From Caldimonas caldifontis (GTDB lineage Bacteria > Pseudomonadota > Gammaproteobacteria > Burkholderiales > Burkholderiaceae_C): 64,000 nt of DNA. Below are positions 28,276 to 37,709 of the stretch, piece after piece. Below the pieces are notes generated by a model. The model was not told where the DNA came from and ran no database searches. It worked only from the letters and a program-made list of their open reading frames with translations. The position numbers and the translations under genes were made by a program. Numbering within the stretch: position 1 is the stretch's first letter; each line of letters begins with the position of its first letter. The stretch covers positions 1-64,000 of the forward strand of contig NZ_PSNX01000001.1 in assembly GCF_002930615.1 (NCBI RefSeq). Reading direction: 5' to 3'.

Positions 28276-31188
28276 ATGCAGACATCCACCGCCACCACCG
28301 AGCCGCACGCCGGCACCACCTTCAGCGCTTCCACCAGCCGTGCGGCTGGCGCCACCACCTCGGCCTATGCCGGTTATCAGATCATCCGCCGCAACGGTGC
28401 GGTAGTGGCTTTCGAGCCTCACAAGATCGCGGTGGCGCTGATGAAGGCCTTCCTGGCGGTGCACGGCACGCAGGGTGCAGCCTCGGCCAGCGTGCGCGAA
28501 ACAGTGGACGGCCTGACCGAGGCGGTGGTGCGAGCCCTGTTGCGCTCGCGTCCGGGAGGTGGCACGTTCCACATCGAGGACGTGCAAGACCAGGTCGAGC
28601 TCGGCCTGATGCGCGGCGGCCATCACGAGGTCGCGCGCGCCTATGTGCTCTACCGCGAGCGCCGCGCCCAGGAGCGCGCCCGACAGGGCGAGCAGGTCGC
28701 CGCCCAGCAGGCCCAGCCCGCGCTGATGGTGGTCGACGGTGGCCATCGCGTACCCCTGGACATGAACCGTCTGCAGGCCCTGATCGTGTCGGCCTGCGAG
28801 GGTCTGGGCGAAGACGTCAAGCCGGAACCCATCCTGGCCGAGACGCGCCGCAACCTCTACGACGGTGTGCCCATCGACGAGGTTTACAAAGCTGCCATCC
28901 TGGCTGCACGCACCCTGATCGAGAAGGATCCGGCCTACACCCGCGCCACTGCGCGGCTGCTGCTGCACACCATCCGCAAGGAGATCCTCGGCGAGGAGGT
29001 CACCCAGGCCGAGATGCACCAGCGCTACGCCGAGTATTTCCCCGGCTTCATCAAGAAGGGCGTGGATGCCGAACTCCTGGACGAGCGCCTGCTGCAGTTC
29101 GACCTGGCCCGCCTGGGCGGTGCGCTCAAGGCCGAGCGCGACTTGCAGTTCGACTATCTGGGCCTGCAGACCCTGTACGACCGCTATTTCCTGCACGTGC
29201 GCAAGCAGCGCATCGAGCTGCCCCAGGCCTTCTTCATGCGCGTGGCCATGGGCCTGGCGCTGAACGAGATCGACCGCGAGGCCCGCGCCATCGAGTTCTA
29301 CGAGGTGCTGTCCAGCTTCGACTTCATGTCGAGCACGCCCACCCTGTTCAACTCCGGCACGCGCCGCTCCCAGCTCTCCAGCTGCTACCTCACCACGGTG
29401 CCCGACGACCTCGACGGCATCTACGAGGCCATCAAGGAAAACGCCCTGCTGTCGAAGTTCGCCGGCGGCCTGGGCAATGACTGGACCCGCGTGCGCGCCC
29501 TGGGCAGCCACATCAAGGGCACCAATGGCGAAAGCCAGGGGGTGGTGCCTTTCCTGAAGGTGGTCAACGACACGGCCGTGGCAGTCAACCAGGGTGGCAA
29601 GCGCAAGGGCGCCGTGTGTGCCTACCTGGAAAGCTGGCACCTGGATGTCGAGGAGTTCCTCGAGCTGCGCAAGAACACCGGCGATGATCGTCGCCGCACC
29701 CACGACATGAACACGGCCAACTGGATCCCCGACCTGTTCATGAAGCGGGTGATGGAGAACGGCGAGTGGACGCTGTTCTCGCCCTCCACCTGCCCGGACC
29801 TGCACGACAAGTTCGGCAAGGACTTCGAGGCGGCCTACACCCGCTACGAGGAGATGGTCGCGCGCGGCGAGATCAAGCTCTACAAGAAGGTGCGTGCCGT
29901 CGACCTGTGGCGCAAGATGCTGACCATGCTGTTCGAGACCGGGCACCCCTGGATCACCTTCAAGGACGCCTGCAACGTGCGCTCGCCTCAGCAGCATGTG
30001 GGCGTGGTGCACAGCAGCAATCTGTGCACCGAGATCACGCTGAACACCAACGACCAGGAAATCGCCGTGTGCAACCTGGGCTCGGTCAACCTGGCCCAGC
30101 ACCTGAAGGACGGTGGCATCGATCACGACAAGCTCAAGCGCACGGTTGCCACGGCCATGCGCATGCTCGACAACGTCATCGACATCAACTATTACGCGGT
30201 CAAGAAGGCGCGCGATTCGAATCTGCGCCACCGCCCGGTGGGGCTGGGCGTGATGGCCTTCCAGGACAGCCTCTACCAGTTGCGCATTCCCTACGCCAGC
30301 GAGGCGGCCGTGGAGTTCGCCGACCGGTCGATGGAAGCCGTCTGCTACTACGCCTACTGGGCCTCGACCGAACTGGCTGCCGAGCGTGGGCGCTACTCCA
30401 GCTACAAGGGCTCGTTGTGGGACCGCGGCATCCTCCCGATGGATTCGCTGGATCTGCTGGCCGAGCAGCGCGGCGGCTACGTCGAGGTCGACCGCTCCCG
30501 CACCCTGGACTGGGATAGCCTTCGCGCCCGCATCGCCCAGCACGGCATGCGCAACTCCAACTGCGTGGCGATCGCCCCGACGGCGACCATCTCCAACATC
30601 GTCGGCGTGGACGCCTCGATCGAACCTTGCTTCGGCAACCTCTCGGTCAAGTCCAACCTCTCGGGCGAGTTCACCGTGGTCAACGAGTACCTGGTGCGCG
30701 ACCTGAAGAAGCTGGGCCTGTGGGACGACGTGATGGTCATGGACCTCAAGCACTTCGACGGTTCGCTGCGCCGCATCGACCGCGTGCCCGAGGATCTCAA
30801 GCAGCTCTATGCCACGGCCTTCGAGGTGGAGCCCGTGTGGCTCGTCGAGGCTGCTGCGCGCCGCCAGAAGTGGATCGACCAGGCGCAGAGCCTGAACATC
30901 TACATGGCCGGCGCCTCGGGCAAGAAGCTTGACGAGACCTACAAGCTCGCCTGGCAGCGCGGCCTGAAAACCACCTACTACCTGCGCACCATCGGCGCAA
31001 CGCACGCCGAGAAGTCCACGGTGAAGTCGGGGCAGCTCAATGCCGTGCCCTCGCAGGGCGGTATGGCATCAGGGGCCTCAGCCATCGACGCGGCTGCGGC
31101 GAAGGCGCGCGAACAGATGGCAGCCGTGCCGGCGACCGATATGAAGTTCTGCTCCCTCGACGATCCGACCTGCGAGGCCTGCCAGTAA
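28276..31188 (+). CDS. nrdA: Class Ia ribonucleoside-diphosphate reductase, alpha subunit
   Basis: 970 residues, longer than E. coli NrdA (761). An extra N-terminal region holds two ATP-cone-like domains (about 34-128 and 149-235). The catalytic core keeps Cys370, Cys584 (radical Cys in NLCTEI) and Cys599 (AVCNLGSVNL), and the C-terminal tail ends in Cys966-x2-Cys969, the thioredoxin-reducible pair. Reduces NDPs to dNDPs with the NrdB radical. ATG-28276 is preceded by AGGGGAA. Controlled by the NrdR-like promoter upstream; nrdB follows after 204 bases with its own promoter. Confidence 0.97.
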   Translation: MQTSTATTEPHAGTTFSASTSRAAGATTSAYAGYQIIRRNGAVVAFEPHKIAVALMKAFLAVHGTQGAASASVRETVDGLTEAVVRALLRSRPGGGTFHIEDVQDQVELGLMRGGHHEVARAYVLYRERRAQERARQGEQVAAQQAQPALMVVDGGHRVPLDMNRLQALIVSACEGLGEDVKPEPILAETRRNLYDGVPIDEVYKAAILAARTLIEKDPAYTRATARLLLHTIRKEILGEEVTQAEMHQRYAEYFPGFIKKGVDAELLDERLLQFDLARLGGALKAERDLQFDYLGLQTLYDRYFLHVRKQRIELPQAFFMRVAMGLALNEIDREARAIEFYEVLSSFDFMSSTPTLFNSGTRRSQLSSCYLTTVPDDLDGIYEAIKENALLSKFAGGLGNDWTRVRALGSHIKGTNGESQGVVPFLKVVNDTAVAVNQGGKRKGAVCAYLESWHLDVEEFLELRKNTGDDRRRTHDMNTANWIPDLFMKRVMENGEWTLFSPSTCPDLHDKFGKDFEAAYTRYEEMVARGEIKLYKKVRAVDLWRKMLTMLFETGHPWITFKDACNVRSPQQHVGVVHSSNLCTEITLNTNDQEIAVCNLGSVNLAQHLKDGGIDHDKLKRTVATAMRMLDNVIDINYYAVKKARDSNLRHRPVGLGVMAFQDSLYQLRIPYASEAAVEFADRSMEAVCYYAYWASTELAAERGRYSSYKGSLWDRGILPMDSLDLLAEQRGGYVEVDRSRTLDWDSLRARIAQHGMRNSNCVAIAPTATISNIVGVDASIEPCFGNLSVKSNLSGEFTVVNEYLVRDLKKLGLWDDVMVMDLKHFDGSLRRIDRVPEDLKQLYATAFEVEPVWLVEAAARRQKWIDQAQSLNIYMAGASGKKLDETYKLAWQRGLKTTYYLRTIGATHAEKSTVKSGQLNAVPSQGGMASGASAIDAAAAKAREQMAAVPATDMKFCSLDDPTCEACQ

Positions 31189-31341
31189 GGCTTTCGACAT
31201 GATGCGAGACGCGGTGCCTGGCCGCACTCGCATCGATTTCATTGCGTGTGTTCCAACGCCAGGCATCGATGGTGATGCGCACGCTGCGTCAGTTTCGATG
31301 CAGCACAGCAACAAGTTCATCGCGTCGTTGTCAAGAAGTGC

Positions 31342-31370
31342 TTGGTGTTTGGACACAACACTCTCATAAT
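31342..31370 (+). promoter_or_regulatory. Putative nrdB promoter
   Basis: TTGGTG (31342-31347), 17-base spacer, CATAAT (31365-31370), 22 bases before the ATG. The rest of the 204-base nrdA-nrdB gap (31189-31341) shows no gene and no clear terminator, so read-through from nrdA is also likely. Confidence 0.55.
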
Positions 31371-31392
31371 TCGCACCCATAGGAAGTCCACC

Positions 31393-32538
31393 ATGTTGGC
31401 CTGGGAAGAAGACCTCCAAGCTTCGAACTCTCTCGCGATGCAACCCATGACCTCTGCGCCTGGCGCGGCACGGTCGGTGGCATCGTCGCCCCAGACGACG
31501 CAGCCCGCCTCTTCGTCGGTGCGTCGTGTGAACGTCGCCGACAAGCGCATCATCAACGGCCAGACCGACGTCAACCAGCTCGTCCCCTTCAAGTACAAGT
31601 GGGCCTGGGAGAAGTACCTCGCCACCTGCGCCAACCACTGGATGCCGCAAGAGATCAACATGTCTCGCGACATCGCGCTGTGGAAGGACCCCAACGGCCT
31701 GACCGAAGACGAGCGCCGCATCATCAAGCGCAACCTCGGCTTCTTCGTCACGGCAGACTCGCTGGCTGCCAACAACATCACCCTGGGCACCTACCGCCAC
31801 ATCACGGCGCCCGAGTGCCGTCAGTTCCTGCTGCGCCAGGCCTTCGAAGAAGCCATCCATACCCACGCCTACCAGTACATCGTCGAAAGCCTGGGCCTGG
31901 ATGAGGGCGAGATCTTCAACGCCTACCACGAGGTGTCGTCGATCCGCGACAAGGACGAGTTCCTGATCCCGTTCATCGACGCGATCATGGATCCGAACTT
32001 CAAGACGGGTACACCCGAAGCCGACCAGACCCTGCTCAAGAGCCTGATCGTCTTCGCCTGCCTGATGGAAGGCCTGTTCTTCTACGTGGGCTTCACCCAG
32101 ATCCTGGCGCTGGGCCGTCAGAACAAGATGACGGGTGCAGCCGAGCAGTACCAGTACATCCTGCGCGACGAATCGATGCACTGCAATTTCGGCATCGATC
32201 TCATCAACCAGATCAAGCTGGAGAACCCCCACCTGTGGACCGCAGAGTTCAAGGCCGAGATCAAGGCCTTGTTCCTCAAGGCGGTCGAGCTGGAGTACCG
32301 CTACGCCGAGGACACCATGCCTCGCGGGGTGCTGGGGTTGAATGCTTCGATGTTCAAGGGCTATCTGCGTTACATCGCGAATCGGCGCGCCACGCAGATT
32401 GGCCTGGAGGAGCTCTTCCCGAACGAGGAAAACCCGTTCCCGTGGATGAGCGAAATGATCGACCTGAAGAAAGAGCGCAATTTCTTCGAGACCCGCGTCA
32501 TCGAGTACCAATCCGGTGGCGCGCTGTCCTGGGATTGA
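31393..32538 (+). CDS. nrdB: Class Ia ribonucleoside-diphosphate reductase, beta subunit
   Basis: 381 residues. Carries the di-iron centre and tyrosyl radical used by NrdA. Asp122, Glu153, His156 and radical Tyr160 (E-x2-H-x3-Y) correspond to E. coli Asp84, Glu115, His118 and Tyr122. The later E/H ligands lie in [11 protein letters not shown] and [10 protein letters not shown]. Because Tyr160 is present this is a tyrosyl-radical (Ia) rather than a tyrosine-less Ic enzyme. AGGAAG lies 7 bases before the ATG. Confidence 0.97.
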   Translation: MLAWEEDLQASNSLAMQPMTSAPGAARSVASSPQTTQPASSSVRRVNVADKRIINGQTDVNQLVPFKYKWAWEKYLATCANHWMPQEINMSRDIALWKDPNGLTEDERRIIKRNLGFFVTADSLAANNITLGTYRHITAPECRQFLLRQAFEEAIHTHAYQYIVESLGLDEGEIFNAYHEVSSIRDKDEFLIPFIDAIMDPNFKTGTPEADQTLLKSLIVFACLMEGLFFYVGFTQILALGRQNKMTGAAEQYQYILRDESMHCNFGIDLINQIKLENPHLWTAEFKAEIKALFLKAVELEYRYAEDTMPRGVLGLNASMFKGYLRYIANRRATQIGLEELFPNEENPFPWMSEMIDLKKERNFFETRVIEYQSGGALSWD

Positions 32539-32587
32539 AGCGCCGCGGCGAAGTACCACGCTCCAGGTCATGAACAGAGAACGAACC

Positions 32588-32694
32588 AGATTCACAGGCG
32601 GAAGGTTGCGGACGAAGAAGCTGCACCAGCCGCCTGTCATCGTATTCACCGGACCGGGGCGTCCCTCCTGGACAGAATCCCGGCCTGTGAATCT
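32588..32694. repeat. Perfect 12-bp inverted repeat in the leader of the histone-like gene
   Basis: AGATTCACAGGC (32588-32599) and GCCTGTGAATCT (32683-32694) are exact reverse complements separated by 83 bases, in the 211-base gap between nrdB and the H1-like gene. It could be the closing stem of a structured 5' leader RNA or a pair of operator half-sites. Nothing else was recognised in this gap. Confidence 0.55.
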
Positions 32695-32749
32695 CCGCGC
32701 TGTATCGAGCGGCGCGGTGCTCTTTGCCACTTGATCAAGGAGATTCGTC

Positions 32750-33244
32750 ATGGCAACTGCGAAGAAACCGGCCGCCAAGAAGGCGGCAGCGAAGAAGCCG
32801 GCCGCCAAGAAGGCCGCTGTGAAGAAGGCCGCACCGGCCAAGAAGGTCGTCGCCAAGAAGGCCGCGCCCGCCAAGAAGGCTGCGGTGAAGAAGGTGGCGG
32901 CCAAGAAGCCCGCCGCGAAGAAGGCTGCGCCCGCCAAGAAGGCCGCGGTGAAGAAGGTGGCGGCCAAGAAGCCCGCCGCGAAGAAGGTCGCCGCCAAGAA
33001 GCCGGCCGCCAAGAAGGTGGCAGTCAAGAAGGTCGCCGCCAAGAAGGCTGCACCGGCCAAGAAGGCTGCAGCCAAGAAGGCGCCTGCCAAGAAGGCTGCT
33101 GCGAAGAAGCCTGCGGCCAAGAAGCCCGCTGCGAAGAAGCCTGCCGCGAAGGCTGCCCCTGCCCCTGCCGCCGCTGCGCCTGCAGCCAAGACGGCTCTCA
33201 GCCCTCAGGCGGCCTGGCCCTTCCCGACGGGCAACAAGCCCTGA
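32750..33244 (+). CDS. Histone H1-like, lysine/alanine-rich DNA-binding protein
   Basis: 164 residues, almost wholly AAKKPAAKK / APAKKA / AVKKVAAKK repeats, then a short Ala/Pro stretch and a non-repetitive C-terminus (SPQAAWPFPTGNKP). It resembles the KKxA tails of AlgP, HctB/BpH1-type and eukaryotic H1 proteins, which bind DNA non-specifically and compact it. Start supported by CAAGGAG. Contains a 63-bp tandem duplication, so length may vary between strains. The conserved C-terminal WPFPTG-type tail recurs in Burkholderiales homologues by my recollection of the family. Confidence 0.85.
   Translation: MATAKKPAAKKAAAKKPAAKKAAVKKAAPAKKVVAKKAAPAKKAAVKKVAAKKPAAKKAAPAKKAAVKKVAAKKPAAKKVAAKKPAAKKVAVKKVAAKKAAPAKKAAAKKAPAKKAAAKKPAAKKPAAKKPAAKAAPAPAAAAPAAKTALSPQAAWPFPTGNKP
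32864..32987 (+). repeat. 63-bp tandem repeat inside the histone-like gene
   Basis: Positions 32864-32924 recur at 32927-32987 with a single mismatch over 61 bases (T32881 against C32944); period 63 bp, 21 residues. Shorter, degenerate AAGAAGGC-type repeats fill the rest of the gene. Confidence 0.85.
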
Positions 33245-33252
33245 GCCGGATC

Positions 33253-33272
33253 GCGCCGCCGCAAGGCGGCGC
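33253..33272. repeat. GC-rich hairpin after the histone-like gene
   Basis: GCGCCGCC/GGCGGCGC with a GCAA tetraloop, 8 bases after the stop codon. It lacks a T-run of its own and probably protects the 3' end or assists the next terminator. Confidence 0.6.
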
Positions 33273-33280
33273 CCCGTGCA

Positions 33281-33306
33281 AAGCCCGGCTTCGGCCGGGT
33301 TTTTTC
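33281..33306 (+). terminator. Intrinsic terminator between the histone-like and PfkB genes
   Basis: CCCGGC/GCCGGG stem with TTCG loop, flanking A/T pairs and a run of six Ts. It lies between convergent genes and ends the plus-strand transcript. Confidence 0.88.
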
Positions 33307-33310
33307 TTGC

Positions 33311-34219
33311 TCAGTCCAGTGCAAGAGCGGTGCGGTCGATGCGGTGGTTCTGCGGGCCGCTGCAGGCGATCTTCAGTGCGCCCAGCCGGTTGCCCAGCTC
33401 TGCGCAGCGGGCCAGCGCCCAGCCCCGTTCCAGCCCATAGAGCAGGGCTGCGCGGAAGGCATCGCCGCAACCTGTGGGGTCCACCACGGCCGTGGCCTTC
33501 ACGCCCGGGATGTGCTGTCGCTCCCCCTGTGTCCAGACCTCGCAGCCCTGCTCCCCCAGCGTCACGACCACGCCCTGCAGGTGAGAGCGCGACAGCGATG
33601 CGAGGTCCTGGCCGGTGCGTTCGCACAGCATGCGCGCCTCGTAGTCGTTCAGCGCCACCCAGGTGGCCTGGGAGACGAAGCGCCGCAGTTCCTCACCGTT
33701 GAACATCGGCAGGCCTTGGCCGGGATCGAAGATGAAGGGAATGCCGGCCGCAGCCAGCTGTTGTGCATGCCCGATCATCGCCTCGCGTCCGTCCGGGGCG
33801 ATGATCGCCAGGCGGATGTCCTCGCGCGCGGTGATGCGGGTCTGGTGAGCCTCGCCCATCGCGCCGGGATGGAAGGCGGTGATCTGGTTGTTGTCCAGGT
33901 CGGTCATGATGATCGCCTGGGCGGTGTACTGGCCGTCGATGGTGCGCACGAACTCGGTTGAAACCCCCCAATCCTGCAGGCGCTGCAGGTAGTCCTGCCC
34001 GTCGGTCCCGAGGGCTGCCATCACCAGCGGGGTGCCGCCAAGCTGGTGCAGGGAGTAGGCGATGTTGCCGGCGCAGCCGCCGAACTCGCGCCGCAGCGTG
34101 GGCACGAGGAAGGACACGTTCAGGATGTGGATCTGCTCGGGCAGGATCTGCTCGCGAAAGCGACCGTGGAAGTTGGTGATGGTGTCGAAGGCCAGCGAAC
34201 CGCAGATCAGGGCAGACAT
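33311..34219 (-). CDS. PfkB-family carbohydrate kinase (adenosine kinase-like)
   Basis: 302 residues. Ribokinase fold with the GGCAGNIAYSLHQLGG substrate motif near residue 47 and the C-terminal anion-hole/catalytic signature DPTGCGDAFRAALLYG. The substrate is not certain; similar proteins are annotated as adenosine kinase. Last gene of the minus-strand run; start supported by GGAGCC. The gene ends at the terminator shared with the convergent histone-like gene. Confidence 0.9.
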   Translation of the reverse strand: MSALICGSLAFDTITNFHGRFREQILPEQIHILNVSFLVPTLRREFGGCAGNIAYSLHQLGGTPLVMAALGTDGQDYLQRLQDWGVSTEFVRTIDGQYTAQAIIMTDLDNNQITAFHPGAMGEAHQTRITAREDIRLAIIAPDGREAMIGHAQQLAAAGIPFIFDPGQGLPMFNGEELRRFVSQATWVALNDYEARMLCERTGQDLASLSRSHLQGVVVTLGEQGCEVWTQGERQHIPGVKATAVVDPTGCGDAFRAALLYGLERGWALARCAELGNRLGALKIACSGPQNHRIDRTALALD

Positions 34220-34246
34220 GAAGGCTCCAGATGCAAGGAGGAAAGG

Positions 34247-35401
34247 TCAGGGGTAGAAGGCTTCGACGGTGTAGCCTGCCACACGATGACCTGGCGTCCG
34301 GAAGTCCAGGCGCAAGGTCATGTCGGCACGTGCGGCCAGGGTCTCGTCCGCACGGAAGTCGGCCGGCAGCAAGGCCCGCCGGGTGACCAGGCTGCCTTGC
34401 AGATCGGTCAGTGCCAGCTCGATGGCCGGCACGGCCACTGCCACGCCGGCACGGTTGCGCAACTGGACGGTGAGCCGATAGCTCTCCGGCGAGTTGCCAG
34501 GGGCCAGGCTGCTGTTGTCGACGACGACATCATCGATGGACTGCCAGGGCCCCACACGGCATTGCGTCCAGGCGCAAAGCTGCTCCAGCCAAGGGCGGGT
34601 CTGGGGATGGTGCACGGCCAGCCAGTTGCGCTCGTGCCGGGCCCACTGGAGGCTCAGCATGGCGGCAAGGGCCAGCGCGAGCACGCCGAGCGTGGCGCGC
34701 ACGGCAGGCCGGCGCCACAGGGCCTCCCGCTCGGCCTGGCGCAGGAAGCCGGGCGTGTGGTGGCTGTCGTCGTTCTTGCCCGCTCGTGGGCGAGCGCCGC
34801 CGCGGCCGGCGCTTGCCCGTGCGATCGGGGCGGCGCGAGGAGTCCAGGCGGCCGGGCGCGGCGTGTCGGGCTGCTCATCACTGTGCAGATCGCTGTCGAG
34901 CCGGGCATCGGCAAACTCATGTTCGACATCGCTCTCGTGCAGTGCACCGTAGGTGCTGCGGTCGAGAAAGCGCGAGTCGAGCACCTCGGAGGTGGTGGGC
35001 GCGTCGTCGTCCGCGATGATGGCCGGCGCAGCCGCAGGGGGTGGCGCCGCGGTTGAAGCCGGCGCCGGGGTCGGAGTGCGTGCGCGAGGGCGCAGCGTTG
35101 CGGCAGCCGGCGGGGGAGGGGGGGGTGGGGGCGGGCCCGCGCTGTCGGACGAGGCTTTGGAGAGCAAAGCCCCGAGCCCCGCCTGCACGGCAGCGCTGGG
35201 GCTGCTTTCGCGGGGGCTGCCGGAGGCCGAAGCGGTTCCGCTGGTGGGGGCGGGGTCCCGCTCGAGGTCAAAGAGTCCGTCGAGGGCATTGAACACCTCG
35301 TTGCAGCGACCACAGCGCACCCAGCCCTCGGACACCTTGAGCTGATCCTGCACCACACGAAAGGCGGTGTGGCAGGCGGGGCAACGGGTGGCCAGACTCA
35401 T
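34247..35401 (-). CDS. Zinc-ribbon (MJ0042) and DUF3426 membrane protein
   Basis: 384 residues. An N-terminal zinc ribbon with Cys7, Cys10, Cys30 and Cys33 (CPAC...CGRC), a long disordered Pro/Ala linker with a nine-proline run near residue 90, one membrane helix (about 234-252) and a C-terminal DUF3426 domain. The topology would leave the ribbon in the cytoplasm and DUF3426 in the periplasm. Function unknown. A CATCAT hexamer lies 7 bases before the ATG. Conserved after prmA in Burkholderiales. Confidence 0.85.
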   Translation of the reverse strand: MSLATRCPACHTAFRVVQDQLKVSEGWVRCGRCNEVFNALDGLFDLERDPAPTSGTASASGSPRESSPSAAVQAGLGALLSKASSDSAGPPPPPPPPPAAATLRPRARTPTPAPASTAAPPPAAAPAIIADDDAPTTSEVLDSRFLDRSTYGALHESDVEHEFADARLDSDLHSDEQPDTPRPAAWTPRAAPIARASAGRGGARPRAGKNDDSHHTPGFLRQAEREALWRRPAVRATLGVLALALAAMLSLQWARHERNWLAVHHPQTRPWLEQLCAWTQCRVGPWQSIDDVVVDNSSLAPGNSPESYRLTVQLRNRAGVAVAVPAIELALTDLQGSLVTRRALLPADFRADETLAARADMTLRLDFRTPGHRVAGYTVEAFYP

Positions 35402-35449
35402 GGCGCAAATGATGCCATGACGATGGTCTCGTCCTGGCGGTCACGCGGC

Positions 35450-36346
35450 TCAGGCACGGTGGGCAGTCATCAGGATCCAGCCATCATCCCGGTCGCTCAC
35501 TTGCAGGCGCAGCCAGGGCGCATAAGCCGCTGTCAGTTCATCGGCCTGGCGTTCCAGAATGCCCGCAAGCACCAGGTGCCCGCCCGGCGCCACGTGTGCG
35601 CACAGCAGGGGCGCGAGCAACTTGAGCGGTGTGGCCAGGATGTTGGCCAGCACCAGCGGGTAGGCCCCTTGGGCCAGGTCGGGCAGTCCGGCGCGCAGCG
35701 TGACGCCGTTGGCCTGTGCATTGTGGGAGGTGGCTTCGACGGCGGCCGGGTCGATGTCAACCGCGTCGATGCCCTGGGCGCCATGAAGGGCAGCACCGAT
35801 GGCCAGGATGCCCGAGCCGCACCCGTAGTCGAGCGTGCGGACCCATGCCGGGCTCAGCTCGGGCGCGTGCGTGGCGATCCAGCGCAGGCACATGCGGGTG
35901 GTGGGGTGGGTGCCCGTGCCGAAGGCGAGGCCGGGGTCGAGACGGATGATCTGCTCGGCTTGCGCAGGCGGTTCATGCCAGGTGGGCACGATCCAGAAGC
36001 TGGGCGTGATTTCCACCGGGGCGAACTGCGATTGCGTGAGGCGCACCCAGTCTGCGTCGGGCACATCCTGGACGGCCACCACATGCACGTCACCGGCCCA
36101 CTCCTGCGCCAGCAGCAGTGTGGCGGCTTCGAGGGCGGCTTCCTCGTCGGGGTAGAGCGCCTTGACGGTGGATCGCTGCCAGCCGGCCCGGGGCGGCGGC
36201 ATGCCGGGCTCGCCGAAGAGGGCTTGCTCGGCCTCACTGTCGGCATCGGCGTCCTCGACAGAGACCGACAGCGCGTCGAGTTCCATCAGCGCGTCGGACA
36301 CCGTCTCGACGTCGCCCTCGGCCGCCAGCAGGATGAGCTCGACCAT
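35450..36346 (-). CDS. prmA: Ribosomal protein L11 methyltransferase PrmA
   Basis: 298 residues. Trimethylates lysines and the N-terminus of L11. An N-terminal substrate-recognition domain is joined to a class I SAM methyltransferase with DPGLAFGTGTHPTT and DYGCGSGILAIGAAL, then LANILATPLK carrying the N-x-x-x loop. Starts 3 bases after accC, so it belongs to the accB-accC-prmA operon. Confidence 0.96.
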   Translation of the reverse strand: MVELILLAAEGDVETVSDALMELDALSVSVEDADADSEAEQALFGEPGMPPPRAGWQRSTVKALYPDEEAALEAATLLLAQEWAGDVHVVAVQDVPDADWVRLTQSQFAPVEITPSFWIVPTWHEPPAQAEQIIRLDPGLAFGTGTHPTTRMCLRWIATHAPELSPAWVRTLDYGCGSGILAIGAALHGAQGIDAVDIDPAAVEATSHNAQANGVTLRAGLPDLAQGAYPLVLANILATPLKLLAPLLCAHVAPGGHLVLAGILERQADELTAAYAPWLRLQVSDRDDGWILMTAHRA

Positions 36347-36349
36347 GCC

Positions 36350-37699
36350 TCAGCGCTGGTGCTGGGACATCCAGCCTTCCAGATAGTGGATGCTGGTGCC
36401 GCCTTCCATGAACTTCGAATCGACCATCAGCTCCCGGTGCAGCGGGATGTTGGTGAGGATGCCTTCCACGAGCGTCTCGGACAGGGCGATCCGCATGCGG
36501 GCCAGGGCCTGTTCGCGCGTGTCGCCGTGCACGATGATCTTGCCCACCATCGAGTCGTAGTGGGGCGGTACGAAGTAGTTGGTGTAAATGTGCGTGTCCA
36601 CCCGCACGCCAGGCCCGCCGGGAGCGTGCCACATCGTGATGCGTCCGGGCGAGGGTGTGAACTTGTAGGGATCTTCGGCATTGATGCGGCACTCGATGGC
36701 GTGGCCACGCATCTCGATGTGGCGTTGCGAGAAAGGCAGTTTCTCGCCGGCGGCCACACGGATCTGCATCTGCACGATGTCGATGCCTGTCACGAGTTCC
36801 GTCACCGGGTGCTCCACCTGCACGCGGGTGTTCATCTCGATGAAGTAGAACTCGCCGTTCTCGTAAAGGAACTCGAAGGTGCCAGCGCCGCGATAACCGA
36901 TCTTCTTGCAGGCGTCGGCGCAACGTGCGCCGATGCGTTCAATGATGCGACGCGGGATGCCTGGGGCCGGCGCTTCTTCGATGATCTTCTGGTGGCGGCG
37001 CTGCATCGAGCAGTCGCGTTCGCCCAGATAGACGGCATTGCGGTGCTGGTCAGCCAGCACCTGGATCTCGATGTGGCGGGGGTTCTCGAGGAACTTCTCC
37101 ATGTACACCGCCGGGTTGTTGAAGGCGGCGCCCGCCTCGGCCCGGGTGGTCTGGACGGCGTGAATGAGGGCGGCCTCGGTGTGCACCACCCGCATGCCGC
37201 GTCCACCGCCGCCGCCGGCGGCCTTGATGATGACCGGATAACCGATGGAGCGTGCGATGCGGATGATCTCCTTCGGGTCGTCGGGCAGGGCACCTTCGGA
37301 GCCGGGCACACAGGGCACGCCGGCCTTGATCATGGCCGCCTTGGCCGAGACCTTGTCGCCCATGATGCGGATGGACTCGGGCGTGGGACCGATGAACGTG
37401 AATCCGCTTTGCTCGACGCGCTCGGCGAAGTCGGCGTTCTCGGACAGGAAGCCGTAGCCGGGGTGGATGGCCTCGGCATCGGTCACTTCCGCGGCCGAGA
37501 TGATGGCCGGCATGTGCAGGTAGCTCTGGCCGGAGGGTGCCGGGCCGATGCACACGGCCTCGTCGGCCAGCTTCACGTACTTGGCATCGCGGTCGGCTTC
37601 GGAGTAGACGACCACGGACTGGATGCCCATCTCGCGGCAGGCGCGCTGGATGCGCAGGGCGATCTCCCCGCGGTTGGCGATCAGGATCTTCTTGAACAT
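36350..37699 (-). CDS. accC: Acetyl-CoA carboxylase, biotin carboxylase subunit
   Basis: 449 residues, standard for AccC. Carboxylates biotin on AccB with ATP and bicarbonate, the first step of fatty-acid synthesis. The N-terminal [13 protein letters not shown], the glycine-rich ATP-grasp loop ([14 protein letters not shown]) and the [14 protein letters not shown] catalytic region are all present. Ten bases downstream of accB. Confidence 0.98.
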   Translation of the reverse strand: MFKKILIANRGEIALRIQRACREMGIQSVVVYSEADRDAKYVKLADEAVCIGPAPSGQSYLHMPAIISAAEVTDAEAIHPGYGFLSENADFAERVEQSGFTFIGPTPESIRIMGDKVSAKAAMIKAGVPCVPGSEGALPDDPKEIIRIARSIGYPVIIKAAGGGGGRGMRVVHTEAALIHAVQTTRAEAGAAFNNPAVYMEKFLENPRHIEIQVLADQHRNAVYLGERDCSMQRRHQKIIEEAPAPGIPRRIIERIGARCADACKKIGYRGAGTFEFLYENGEFYFIEMNTRVQVEHPVTELVTGIDIVQMQIRVAAGEKLPFSQRHIEMRGHAIECRINAEDPYKFTPSPGRITMWHAPGGPGVRVDTHIYTNYFVPPHYDSMVGKIIVHGDTREQALARMRIALSETLVEGILTNIPLHRELMVDSKFMEGGTSIHYLEGWMSQHQR

Positions 37700-37709
37700 C
37701 GAGTGCGCC

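Noticed and set aside
28264-31005. A 913-codon minus-strand frame antisense to nrdA.
   Set aside because: Mirror frame of a gene with all catalytic cysteines in place.
31189-31341. Searched for a second NrdR box pair in front of nrdB.
   Set aside because: Only loose ACACAACAC-like matches were found, without a partner half-site or proper phasing.
32750-33244. Regular short repeats that look like a CRISPR-like or satellite array.
   Set aside because: The units are codon-phased KKxA repeats in an intact frame with start, ribosome-binding site and stop; there are no unique spacers.
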